Source: an uncultured Bacillaceae bacterium (lineage in GTDB: Bacteria > Bacillota > Bacilli > Bacillales > Alkalibacillaceae). Taken from it: DNA of 14,626 nt. Made by a program: the position numbers and the translations under genes. Under the pieces are notes generated by a model. The model worked only from the letters and a program-made list of their open reading frames with translations. It did no database searches and was not told where the DNA came from. This document shows, one piece after another, positions 1-7,116 of the stretch. Within the stretch, counting starts at the first letter, position 1; the number at the start of each line of letters is the position of its first letter. The stretch covers positions 1 through 14,626 of the forward strand of contig CALKAL010000042.1 of the NCBI GenBank assembly GCA_937983065.1, read 5' to 3'.

Positions 1-3
1 CTA

Positions 4-531
4 TCAATCTCCCTTTAATACTTTTTCAATAAATGCTTCCTTCGCATCGGTATACGCCTTTGCATCATCACTATGTTCCTCAGCTATTGTTAGTTTTAAA
101 GTTTCATATTCTTCTCTTAATTGTAAATCCGCGTTCAATCGATCTCGAAATAATAGATGTTTGTTCCACCAATCCCCTTCGTACTCAACGATATGCAAGT
201 AGTGCGTGCGGATTAAATTTTTTACATCTGAGAATTTTGCGAACACCACTTTTCCGTCAATCTGAACTCTTGGTAAATGATAGTAGTCCGCTTCAATGAT
301 TAACCGCTTCTTATCAAAGCGATCAACATCTCCCAACGTCCGTACGCCAACAACGATATCGATCACTGGCTTAGCATGAATATCTTTAATCGCTGTACTC
401 CCAAAATGCTCAATTCCTAGAGTCTGTTCGCCGATGATTGAATGAAGAAGTTTCTTTTCCTCCTTAAAAAGCTCAGCCCACTCCTTATGATGCGGAACTA
501 ATTTCACTTCATCTTTGCCTATACCTAACAA
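4..531 (-). CDS. GrpB/UPF0157 family protein (nucleotidyltransferase-like fold)
   Basis: Family call rests on the GrpB (COG2320) signature: an early PHHKEW segment, then HFGST at about residues 42-46, followed by KPVID at 54-58, which resembles the core of nucleotidyltransferase folds. At about 175 residues the length is normal for the family. The biochemical role of GrpB proteins is poorly known; a nucleotidyltransferase-like activity is inferred from fold only. The open frame begins at a TTG at 537, but the AAGGGAG Shine-Dalgarno lies only 2 bases upstream of it. The in-frame TTG at 531 is 8 bases away and is the better start. A GTG at codon 9 of the chosen frame is another possibility. No signal peptide or membrane segment. 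It follows the deaminase on the same strand after a gap of about 180 bases and is probably a separate unit. Confidence 0.85.
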   Translation of the reverse strand: MLGIGKDEVKLVPHHKEWAELFKEEKKLLHSIIGEQTLGIEHFGSTAIKDIHAKPVIDIVVGVRTLGDVDRFDKKRLIIEADYYHLPRVQIDGKVVFAKFSDVKNLIRTHYLHIVEYEGDWWNKHLLFRDRLNADLQLREEYETLKLTIAEEHSDDAKAYTDAKEAFIEKVLKGD

Positions 532-712
532 TAACAAAACTCCCTTCAGCTTCTTGTCTATTTAGCATAAAGGGAATCAGATTTAAAAAACAGTCTAAAT
601 TTTATTACGAAAATATAGTATAATAGAATTGAGAAATTCACACCTATAATAAACTTTTTCCTTAGTTTTACTCATCTGACCAAGGATTTCAAAACCAATT
701 CCTAAGCGACGT

Positions 713-1204
713 TCACCTTCCCCTTCCCAAGGCACTTTCACCATATAATGCGAGATCTGCTGTCAATGGATCATACATTTTCAAAAGGTTTAACGACTCT
801 TCCGCTAACACGCCTCCAATATAATTGTAGACCCGTTTATTCAAATAATCTGTATGACTAATCATCTGTTTCGTATCCATATAATTATCATCTAATGCGT
901 AAACGATATTTCGAATGTTCGACATAACGATTGCTGGGAGACACATGACACAAGGTTCTAACGTCGTATATAACACACAATCCCTCGCATGTTCACGCAA
1001 ATATGGTGCTGCTCGGTGAATGGCATCGATTTCCGCATGGGCGACCTGATTACTATTTGTATTAATATGATTCGAACCGTGGGAAATAATTTTTTCGTTA
1101 TGGACAATGACTGCACCTATAGGTAAGTCTCCTCTCTCCCCTGCTTTAGCCGCTTCGGACAAGGCTACTTTCATATACTGTTCGTGATCTAATTCGTGAA
1201 TCAT
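713..1204 (-). CDS. Nucleoside deaminase (CMP/dCMP deaminase zinc-binding family)
   Basis: A zinc-dependent cytidine-deaminase-fold enzyme of 163 residues. The two zinc motifs are plain: H56-A-E58 (zinc ligand and catalytic Glu) and P84-C85-V-M-C88 (two Cys ligands), preceded by the usual LPIGAVIV strand. This is the pattern of TadA/guanine deaminase-like enzymes, which remove an amino group from a purine or cytosine base in the cytoplasm. The exact substrate cannot be read from the motif. True tRNA-modifying TadA in Bacillus sits near dnaX, and that context is absent, so a free base or nucleoside deaminase paralogue is as likely. The ATG start has a GGGGGA ribosome binding site about 7 bases upstream. 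A promoter candidate lies just beyond it. Confidence 0.88.
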   Translation of the reverse strand: MIHELDHEQYMKVALSEAAKAGERGDLPIGAVIVHNEKIISHGSNHINTNSNQVAHAEIDAIHRAAPYLREHARDCVLYTTLEPCVMCLPAIVMSNIRNIVYALDDNYMDTKQMISHTDYLNKRVYNYIGGVLAEESLNLLKMYDPLTADLALYGESALGRGR

Positions 1205-1227
1205 CTATTTTCCCCCATTCTTATTCC

Positions 1228-1256
1228 ATATTATTATAAAATTTTGTCATTTCCAA
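1228..1256 (-). promoter_or_regulatory. Candidate sigma-A promoter for the deaminase gene
   Basis: On the minus strand TTGGAA (1256-1251) is followed after exactly 17 bases by TAATAT (1233-1228). Each hexamer matches 4 of 6 consensus positions. It lies about 25 bases upstream of the deaminase ATG. Inference from spacing and position only. Confidence 0.35.
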
Positions 1257-1466
1257 TAGTATATATTTTTTAATGGTAAAGGTGCACTAATGTTCCAATT
1301 AAATTGAGAAACTTTCCTTAAAAATCAAGTTAATGCCTTTCAAATCATTACTTCAAGATTGAACAATATACGCCTTAAGTCTTAGTGAAAATACAACTGA
1401 GGCTAAATGGAAACTCATTCCTTATCAATTACACTTTGTTTAGACAAAAAATAAGGAGTGAGTTTT

Positions 1467-4400
1467 TTGAATTGGTTACGTTTTTTATTAAAAAGAAAAA
1501 TTATTGTAGGTTTACTTGTCGCATTTATTTTAATGATTGGAAGTTATTCAGTTATTAAGCTAGACAAAGAGTTATTTCCGAGCATGAATTTCGGTGGTGC
1601 TTTTGCGGAGGTTTATGCTTCTGATTTACCAGCAACCGAGGTAGAAGAGTCGATTACCATTCCGATTGAGCAAGCGTTACTGGCGATTGACGGAGTGGAT
1701 GATGTCCAGTCATCGTCCTATCAAGGAAGAAGCTCATTGACCATTTTTACAGATGAAGGGAAAATTGATGATATTTATCCTGATATTGAATTAGCGATAA
1801 ATTCACAAATTACTAATCACCCTTCTGTCCAGGACGTTCTCGTAGGTCAAATGAGTACAGACCAGCCATACGATTTTTTCATGGATCTTAGTGGCGAAAA
1901 CATGGAGGAAATAACCCACTTCGCTAAATATGTACTCGAACCTCGACTTGAAAATTTAAGCGAAGTTCGCGATGTGGCATTTGAAGGTCTTTATCAAGAG
2001 GAAGTCTCGATCAAATTAGATCGTAATAAGTTATTGGACCATCAAGTTGATTTACACCAAGTCATTTCAGTCATTCAAGAAGCGAATAGTGATGCTGTCG
2101 TAGGTCAATTTTCTGAAGATGAAAATACACCGACGATCCGCTATCAAGCATCTATCGAGGAAGTTAATCATTTAAATAAACTTGAAATCCCAACTGTAGA
2201 AGGGTCCGTTTTGTTAGAACAATTAGGAACGATTGAGCTGATTCCAAGTGAGCAATCATCCCTCGTTTGGAAAAATGGTTCAAAGGATTTCATTATGGTT
2301 CAAGTCGGAAGAACTACGGGTACAACTCAGATTGATATGTCCCATGCCGTACTCGATGAAGTTGAAAAAATGCATGATGAAGGGTTAATCGGGGATAATT
2401 TTGAACTAGAATATGTCGTCTCCCAAGCGGAATACGTGGAAGATGCCCTTAATGGAATAACGAGTAATATTATGATCGGTGGTTTACTAGCTTTAGTCGT
2501 CTTAGTTTTATTTTTAAGAAATTTACGAGCGACCTTTATTATCGCTTTAGCCATTCCAGCATCTATTTTATTAACCTTTACAACGATGTGGTTATTAGAT
2601 TACAGCTTTAACATGCTATCGTTAATTGCATTAGGGCTCGGCATTGGCCTCCTAATCGATTCATCAATCGTCATACTCGAATCAATTTATAGTAAAAAAG
2701 AGCAAGGCTATAACAACTTAGAAGCTGTCATTGAAGGAACGAAGGAAGTCGCAACCGCTGTTATTGCTTCTATGCTTACAACAGTTGTCGTCTTTGTACC
2801 GATTGGGTTACTAGGTGGCGAAATTGGCCAATTTATGGTTATATTATCCGTCGTCATTGCTATTACATTAATCAGTTCAGTAATCGTTGCTTTTACATTG
2901 ATTCCATCTTTAGCAGAAAACTTTATGAAGCTTCGTAAAACGAAAGAGAGCCGCGAAGAAGGATTTATTAAAAAGCAATATGGCCAAATCGTTCATTGGG
3001 TTACAAAGAAAAAACGAAATAGTTTAGCTGTCATCGCCGGATTTTTCGTTTTATTCATTTCGTCATTCTTTTTACTCACTAAAATCCCTTCAAACGTCAT
3101 GCCAGATGTGATGAATCGTTACAACGAAATTATGGTGAACTTAGAAGCTGGGGTTACGTTAGACGAAAAAGATGAAATGGCAGCAGTCATTAGCGAAGAG
3201 CTACAAAATATTCAAGATGTTGATACGTCATATATTATTGATAACGGGCTAGCACTTTACGTCTTAATCAATATGACAAAAGATGATGAAATTACACGAG
3301 AGCAAAAAGATGTTAACGATGATATTTTTGAAAGTCTACGAGAAATACAAGAAGATTATCCGATTGCACAAGTGATGAGTTCCCTTGATATGTCTGGAGG
3401 CTTTCCTGTTGCCGTTATGGTGACTGGAGAAAATATTAACGATTTAAGTGATGTCTCAAACGATTTAGTTAGTGAATTAGAAAAAATTGATTCCATAACC
3501 GAAGCGAAATCTTCTGTTGAACGGACATCCTTTGAAAAGGTCATTGAATTAGACGAAGAAGCGATTAAAGGGGCAGGTTTATCAGAACAGCAAATTAAAC
3601 AATTCGTTGAGCAAGCTTTCTTCCAATTACAAATTGGAACGTTAAAGGTTAATAATGAAACAGTTCCTATAAACATGGCTTGGGATTCAGGGATAACGAC
3701 CGAAAGTGATTTACTCGATTTAACAATCCCGACGATGAATGGTGAACGTTCATTATCAAATTTTGTTTCTTTTAAAGAAATTGAAGTGCCTAATGAAATT
3801 GGACGTTCAAACGGCGAGCGCTATGTCATGATTACCGCTGAATACGAAGGAAGCGATCTAGGATCTATTAATCGAGATGTTCAATCTTTAATTAAAGATT
3901 ATGAAACACCTGATGGAATCCAAATTGATATAGCTGGTGATTTAGAAGCGCAGCAAGAACTCATGACGGAAATGTTAATAATTATAGGAATTTCAATCTT
4001 CCTCGTTTACTTTGTCATGGCTGTTCAATTTAATCATCTGTTCCACCCACTTATCGTCATGGCATCTATTCCGACGATGGTAATTGGAGTGTTCATTGGA
4101 TTGTTTGTTACTCAAAGTGAACTGAACATCCTATCTGGAATGGGACTCATCATATTAATAGGAATCGTCTTAAACAATGCTATTTTACTCATTGATCGAA
4201 CAAAACAGCTACGATTAAAAGGATACCAAGTTGCTGAGGCTTTAGTTGAAGCAGGGAAAAATAGAATAAGACCAATCTTTATGACATCATTAACAACTGT
4301 ATTCGGAATGATTCCATTAGCGTTAGCTTCTGGAACATCAGGAAATTATCAAGCACCTCTTGCGATTGTCATTATATTTGGGCTACTGTTTTCAACTTTA

Positions 4401-4499
4401 ATAACGCTCTTATTAATTCCAGCCATTTACCGTCTATTTACGACGAAAAAAGGGGAGCTCAAGCAATTACAAAAAGTAGAAACTGAAAGCGCAAGTTAA
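1467..4499 (+). CDS. RND-family efflux transporter (AcrB/SwrC-like)
   Basis: A large inner-membrane exporter of 1010 residues with the RND plan: one N-terminal membrane helix (about 8-28), a large extracytoplasmic porter domain, a helix block (about 325-480), a seventh helix (about 520-540), a second porter domain, and a final block (about 855-990). It resembles Gram-positive RND pumps such as B. subtilis SwrC/YerP, which export lipopeptides and drugs. The TM4 region reads GLLID398-S-S, where AcrB has two adjacent Asp. The TM10 Lys of AcrB is Asn903. No membrane-fusion or outer-channel gene is nearby. The open frame begins at GTG 1458, but that codon overlaps the AAGGAG Shine-Dalgarno (1453-1458). 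TTG 1467, 8 bases downstream, is the likely start. A strong terminator follows. The substrate is unknown. Confidence 0.9.
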   Translation: MNWLRFLLKRKIIVGLLVAFILMIGSYSVIKLDKELFPSMNFGGAFAEVYASDLPATEVEESITIPIEQALLAIDGVDDVQSSSYQGRSSLTIFTDEGKIDDIYPDIELAINSQITNHPSVQDVLVGQMSTDQPYDFFMDLSGENMEEITHFAKYVLEPRLENLSEVRDVAFEGLYQEEVSIKLDRNKLLDHQVDLHQVISVIQEANSDAVVGQFSEDENTPTIRYQASIEEVNHLNKLEIPTVEGSVLLEQLGTIELIPSEQSSLVWKNGSKDFIMVQVGRTTGTTQIDMSHAVLDEVEKMHDEGLIGDNFELEYVVSQAEYVEDALNGITSNIMIGGLLALVVLVLFLRNLRATFIIALAIPASILLTFTTMWLLDYSFNMLSLIALGLGIGLLIDSSIVILESIYSKKEQGYNNLEAVIEGTKEVATAVIASMLTTVVVFVPIGLLGGEIGQFMVILSVVIAITLISSVIVAFTLIPSLAENFMKLRKTKESREEGFIKKQYGQIVHWVTKKKRNSLAVIAGFFVLFISSFFLLTKIPSNVMPDVMNRYNEIMVNLEAGVTLDEKDEMAAVISEELQNIQDVDTSYIIDNGLALYVLINMTKDDEITREQKDVNDDIFESLREIQEDYPIAQVMSSLDMSGGFPVAVMVTGENINDLSDVSNDLVSELEKIDSITEAKSSVERTSFEKVIELDEEAIKGAGLSEQQIKQFVEQAFFQLQIGTLKVNNETVPINMAWDSGITTESDLLDLTIPTMNGERSLSNFVSFKEIEVPNEIGRSNGERYVMITAEYEGSDLGSINRDVQSLIKDYETPDGIQIDIAGDLEAQQELMTEMLIIIGISIFLVYFVMAVQFNHLFHPLIVMASIPTMVIGVFIGLFVTQSELNILSGMGLIILIGIVLNNAILLIDRTKQLRLKGYQVAEALVEAGKNRIRPIFMTSLTTVFGMIPLALASGTSGNYQAPLAIVIIFGLLFSTLITLLLIPAIYRLFTTKKGELKQLQKVETESAS

Positions 4500-4512
4500 A
4501 TAAAATACAATA

Positions 4513-4551
4513 AGCCTGCTCTATGAAGACTCAATAGGGCAGGCTTTTTTT
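4513..4551 (+). terminator. Rho-independent terminator of the RND transporter gene
   Basis: A 12-bp stem (4513-4524 with 4534-4545, one G-U pair) has a 9-base loop and runs into seven T at 4545-4551. It starts 14 bases after the RND stop codon. Confidence 0.92.
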
Positions 4552-4651
4552 CGTTTATAAACAAAATGGGCGAAGGATTAGTTTGTTCTTTATGAACGTT
4601 TGCCCACGGGATGAATATCATAAAGTGAATAATAATAGGAGGTCGTATAAT

Positions 4652-5314
4652 ATGGGTTATCCATCGAAAGATCATAAAAAGATGCCACAACAAGCTGGCA
4701 CATCTCAATACGGTCACATGAGTCCCCATGACAAAAAAGGGCATTACCAAGCTAGCCCGCAGCATCACGGACATATGCCTTATGGAATGCAAGGAATGGC
4801 GCCATACCAAGGACAGACAACAGGTTATGGGTTGCCACAAACAGCTATGACGCCACAACATGATTATATGTCACCGCATGGAATGCCGCACCACCACGGA
4901 ATGTCACCTTATCAGACAGCGCCTTATGGAACGGGCCATAAACAACCAATTGCTCCGAGTGATTATCACATGCATAAGGGGCACGGGAAAAAGTTGGATA
5001 GCGATTCGCATAAAAAAGAATTGCATGCGACGTGCAAGAAATATCATTTATATTTTGTTCAATGTGAAATGACAGACGGACAAATGGTTGAAGGAATTAT
5101 TGATGAATTTGACGATGATGGCGTGACATTACTTACTCCTTGCGGGGATATGGATCGAAATAATGACGAAAGACAATTTTGGCCAGGTGGTTATTATGGC
5201 GGTTTCGGAGGATATGGGTATGGTTGGGGATACCCGAGACATTTTAGCCGATTTAGAAGACACCGCTACCCATTTTTCAATATTTCAAGAATCTTTTTTC
5301 CATTCTTTTTTTAA
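4652..5314 (+). CDS. His/Met/Gly-rich coat-like protein with C-terminal small beta domain
   Basis: 220 residues in three parts. Residues 1 to about 120 are low complexity, rich in His, Met, Pro, Gln, Tyr and Gly, with repeated MSPH/MSPY-type units. About 125-170 is a compact segment (LYFVQCEMTDGQMVEGIID, then VTLLTPCGD) that looks like an SH3/LSm-type small beta barrel. About 178-220 is a Gly/Tyr-rich stretch ending in an Arg- and Phe-rich tail. It has no signal peptide. Such composition is common in Bacillaceae spore-coat or exosporium-associated proteins, and I infer that role without certainty; the His/Met content could also bind metal. The open frame extends upstream to 4583, but the perfect AGGAGGT at 4637-4643, 8 bases before ATG 4652, fixes the start. 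The downstream neighbour is a LipC-like hydrolase, consistent with a spore-surface setting. Confidence 0.7.
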   Translation: MGYPSKDHKKMPQQAGTSQYGHMSPHDKKGHYQASPQHHGHMPYGMQGMAPYQGQTTGYGLPQTAMTPQHDYMSPHGMPHHHGMSPYQTAPYGTGHKQPIAPSDYHMHKGHGKKLDSDSHKKELHATCKKYHLYFVQCEMTDGQMVEGIIDEFDDDGVTLLTPCGDMDRNNDERQFWPGGYYGGFGGYGYGWGYPRHFSRFRRHRYPFFNISRIFFPFFF

Positions 5315-5342
5315 ATAGATGACAACGGCACATTCCTCTTCT

Positions 5343-5378
5343 AAGCCTCTAACATTTAATGTTATGAGGCTTCTTTTA
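5343..5378 (+). terminator. Hairpin terminator or attenuator between the coat-like gene and the SGNH gene
   Basis: The stem 5343-5354 with 5360-5372 has 12 pairs, one bulged T and a 5-base loop, followed by TTCTTTT. It ends only about 3 bases before the Shine-Dalgarno of the next gene, leaving no room for a promoter in between. It may therefore act as a leaky terminator or as a leader hairpin for the SGNH gene. Confidence 0.7.
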
Positions 5379-5394
5379 ATAGGAGGTGCCGACG

Positions 5395-6027
5395 ATGACA
5401 GAGCTTTATTACAAAGCATTAGGTGACTCATTAACGACTGGTGTCGGATCTTTCTTCTCAAAAGGGTTCGTAAGTCAATATGCATCAGCTGCGACCAAGC
5501 ATTTAAAAAGGCCGATACGAACCGAAATGTTTGCAGCTAACAAATTAACGAGTGGTAATTTACTTTATCGACTGCAGGATAAAAATGTTCAATCCCGTCT
5601 TATGTATGGGAATATATTTACAATCACAACTGGGGGAAACGACCTCATTAATGCAAATAAATATTTTAACGATACGTATGATGCGCAAATTTTCCATATA
5701 ACTGCAGAACAATTTCACTCAAATGTCACTGAAATTTTATTAGAAATTGAACGGGCAAAAGCAGCATTTACAACTCCGTATTTCATTCGATTAATCGGTC
5801 TTTATAACCCTTACCCCCAATTATCTTATAGTCACTATTGGGTGAGTCGTTTTAATCAAGTGTTACTCTCTTTTGAAAAACCTCATATTCGATATGTTGA
5901 TATTTATACACCCTTTTATTACGGGGGTGAACAATTATTATCATTCCGTGGTATTCATCCGAATAGACAAGGCTACGAAATCATTGCCGACCAAATTGTA
6001 AAAAAAGGATTCTCTCCTCTAAAATAA
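5395..6027 (+). CDS. SGNH/GDSL hydrolase, LipC-like, with substituted catalytic Asp
   Basis: A 210-residue single-domain SGNH hydrolase (esterase/lipase superfamily). Block I is GDSL with nucleophile Ser12. Block III is GGND, with Asn82. Block V is GIHPN, with His188. From memory, its overall pattern and length resemble B. subtilis LipC (YcsK), a spore-coat-associated germination lipase. The residue three before the catalytic His, normally Asp (DxxH), is Arg185, encoded CGT, so the standard Ser-His-Asp triad is incomplete. It may work as a dyad or be altered in activity. No signal peptide is visible. The open frame starts at GTG 5386, but that GTG lies inside the AGGAGGTG ribosome binding site. 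ATG 5395, 8 bases after AGGAGG, is preferred. A hairpin sits directly upstream, and the gene converges on the FrnE-type gene. Confidence 0.82.
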   Translation: MTELYYKALGDSLTTGVGSFFSKGFVSQYASAATKHLKRPIRTEMFAANKLTSGNLLYRLQDKNVQSRLMYGNIFTITTGGNDLINANKYFNDTYDAQIFHITAEQFHSNVTEILLEIERAKAAFTTPYFIRLIGLYNPYPQLSYSHYWVSRFNQVLLSFEKPHIRYVDIYTPFYYGGEQLLSFRGIHPNRQGYEIIADQIVKKGFSPLK

Positions 6028-6080
6028 GTGACACATTAAAAAATCCACAGCTCAAGCCGTGGATTTGCCCTTGTCACTTA
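6025..6080. terminator. Nested inverted-repeat terminator between convergent genes
   Basis: An outer 9-bp perfect repeat (6025-6033 with 6072-6080) contains the TAA stops of both flanking genes. An inner 8-bp stem (6041-6048 with 6059-6066) is followed on the minus strand by six T, so it is a good terminator for the minus-strand oxidoreductase. On the plus strand the T tract is short, so it is weaker there. Confidence 0.8.
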
Positions 6081-6776
6081 AGAATCACATGATTCCCCAT
6101 CGCAATATTCTGTTTTAGTACTTTTTTCTTCTGCCTTTTCATTTTCCTCTTCAAACACTTTCTCTAAAACTTCAAGGAAAACTTCTGTCGGTTGTGCGCC
6201 TGAAACTGCATATTTACGATTAAAAACAAAAAAAGGAACACCTTGAACCCCGTATTGACCTGATAAAGTGATATCTTGCTCGACGTCATTCGTATAAGCG
6301 TCATCCTCCAACACTCGTAACGATTCCTCACGAGAGAGGCCAACTTCTTCTGCCAAATCAGCTAATACATGATGTTCACTTACATTATGTCCATCCGTGA
6401 AATGCGCTTTCATGAGCCGTTCCATCAATTCATACATTTTACCTTCTTCAAGCGCATAATGACTTAAACGGTGCGCATCAAACGTGTTCGAGTGAATTGC
6501 TTTATCAAAGTCAAAGTGTAAACCGACCTCCCTTGCCTGATCGGCTACTTGATCATTCATTTTTTTCGCTTCTTCATAAGACATTTCATATTTTTTCGCA
6601 AGAGTTGAGTGAATATCTTCTTTTGGATTTTTCGGGGCATTCGGGTCTAATTGAAAACTTCGAAAAAACAGTTCAACTTTTTCTTTATGATTAAATTGTT
6701 CCAAAGCTTTTTCAAATCGTCTTTTTCCAATATAACAAAATGGACAAACGATATCCGAAAAAATTTCCACCTTCAT
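6078..6776 (-). CDS. DsbA-family oxidoreductase, FrnE type
   Basis: A 232-residue thioredoxin-fold disulfide oxidoreductase. The active site C11-P-F-C14 follows the first beta strand at the extreme N-terminus, a helical insertion spans the middle, and the cis-Pro loop GVP ends at Pro181, as in the FrnE/2-hydroxychromene-2-carboxylate isomerase-like branch of DsbA. There is no signal peptide, so a cytoplasmic location is likely. The tail after a charged Glu/Lys linker carries a second Cys pair, C225-x4-C230. I recall a similar C-terminal CX4C pair in Deinococcus FrnE, where it takes part in thiol exchange. Substrates are unknown; a role in redox or stress homeostasis is inferred. The ATG has a GGGGG ribosome binding site about 9 bases upstream and a plausible sigma-A promoter beyond. 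Confidence 0.88.
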   Translation of the reverse strand: MKVEIFSDIVCPFCYIGKRRFEKALEQFNHKEKVELFFRSFQLDPNAPKNPKEDIHSTLAKKYEMSYEEAKKMNDQVADQAREVGLHFDFDKAIHSNTFDAHRLSHYALEEGKMYELMERLMKAHFTDGHNVSEHHVLADLAEEVGLSREESLRVLEDDAYTNDVEQDITLSGQYGVQGVPFFVFNRKYAVSGAQPTEVFLEVLEKVFEEENEKAEEKSTKTEYCDGESCDS

Positions 6777-6809
6777 AATTTACGACCCCCATATAAACAA
6801 CTTATTCAA

Positions 6810-6838
6810 ATTATTTCTGATTTAACCGAAGAAATCAA
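6810..6838 (-). promoter_or_regulatory. Candidate sigma-A promoter for the FrnE-type gene
   Basis: On the minus strand TTGATT (6838-6833) and AATAAT (6815-6810) are separated by exactly 17 bases, matching 4/6 and 5/6 consensus positions. It lies about 35 bases upstream of the ATG. Confidence 0.5.
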
Positions 6839-6856
6839 TAGAAACGCTTAAAGTAA

Positions 6857-7015
6857 AGAGATACAGAGGGTCAGCTATCATTATTAAAAGGGATATTACA
6901 AAAAATGGAGAACCCATTATAAGAGGACACTCGTATATATTGGAAACCACTATTATCATTATATTCGATGAGTTTAAGATTACCTTTTGGATATATAGAT
7001 GTTTATAACGAATAA
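6857..7015 (+). pseudogene. Possible decayed coding remnant
   Basis: This gene-free stretch of about 340 bases (6777-7116) holds a plus-strand frame that reads like protein but has an in-frame TAA at 6920-6922. It has about 21 residues before the stop and 30 after it. The second part contains YWKPLLSLY and LRLPFGYIDVYNE, a composition unlike random AT-rich spacer. No start codon with a ribosome binding site was found. I do not recognise the family. It could be the C-terminal relic of a lost gene, or chance. Confidence 0.3.
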
Positions 7016-7053
7016 TATCATTAAATTATTGTAAATTCTTTTAACATCTAGCC

Positions 7054-7080
7054 TTGTTATTAAGGAAAATGCGATATAAT
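7054..7080 (+). promoter_or_regulatory. Candidate sigma-A promoter for the ABC exporter operon
   Basis: A consensus TATAAT at 7075-7080 lies 36 bases before the ATG. The best upstream box is TTGTTA at 7054-7059, giving a short 15-base spacer. The -10 box is convincing; the -35 box is less so. Confidence 0.5.
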
Positions 7081-7116
7081 GAAAAAATGGTGTTTTAATA
7101 TGAAAGGAGATTTTAT

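Noticed and set aside
619..624. TATAAT on the plus strand between the GrpB and deaminase genes
   Set aside because: No -35 box at suitable distance, and no plus-strand gene until 1467.
1262..1466. Promoter or operator for the RND gene
   Set aside because: Several partial -35/-10 pairs and a weak TTGT/ACAA dyad near 1436, but none good enough to name.
4619..4627. CATAAAGTG as a sporulation sigma-K/E -10 box for the coat-like gene
   Set aside because: No AC-type -35 element at the required spacing, and the -10 match is incomplete.
4496..4861. 121-codon minus-strand open frame over the terminator and coat-like gene
   Set aside because: It is the reverse of low-complexity His/Met codons, crosses a strong terminator, and has no ribosome binding site.
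6839..6852. cre-like (CcpA) site near the FrnE-type promoter
   Set aside because: It keeps the central AAGCGTTT-like core but has about three mismatches to the consensus, so it is too weak to claim.
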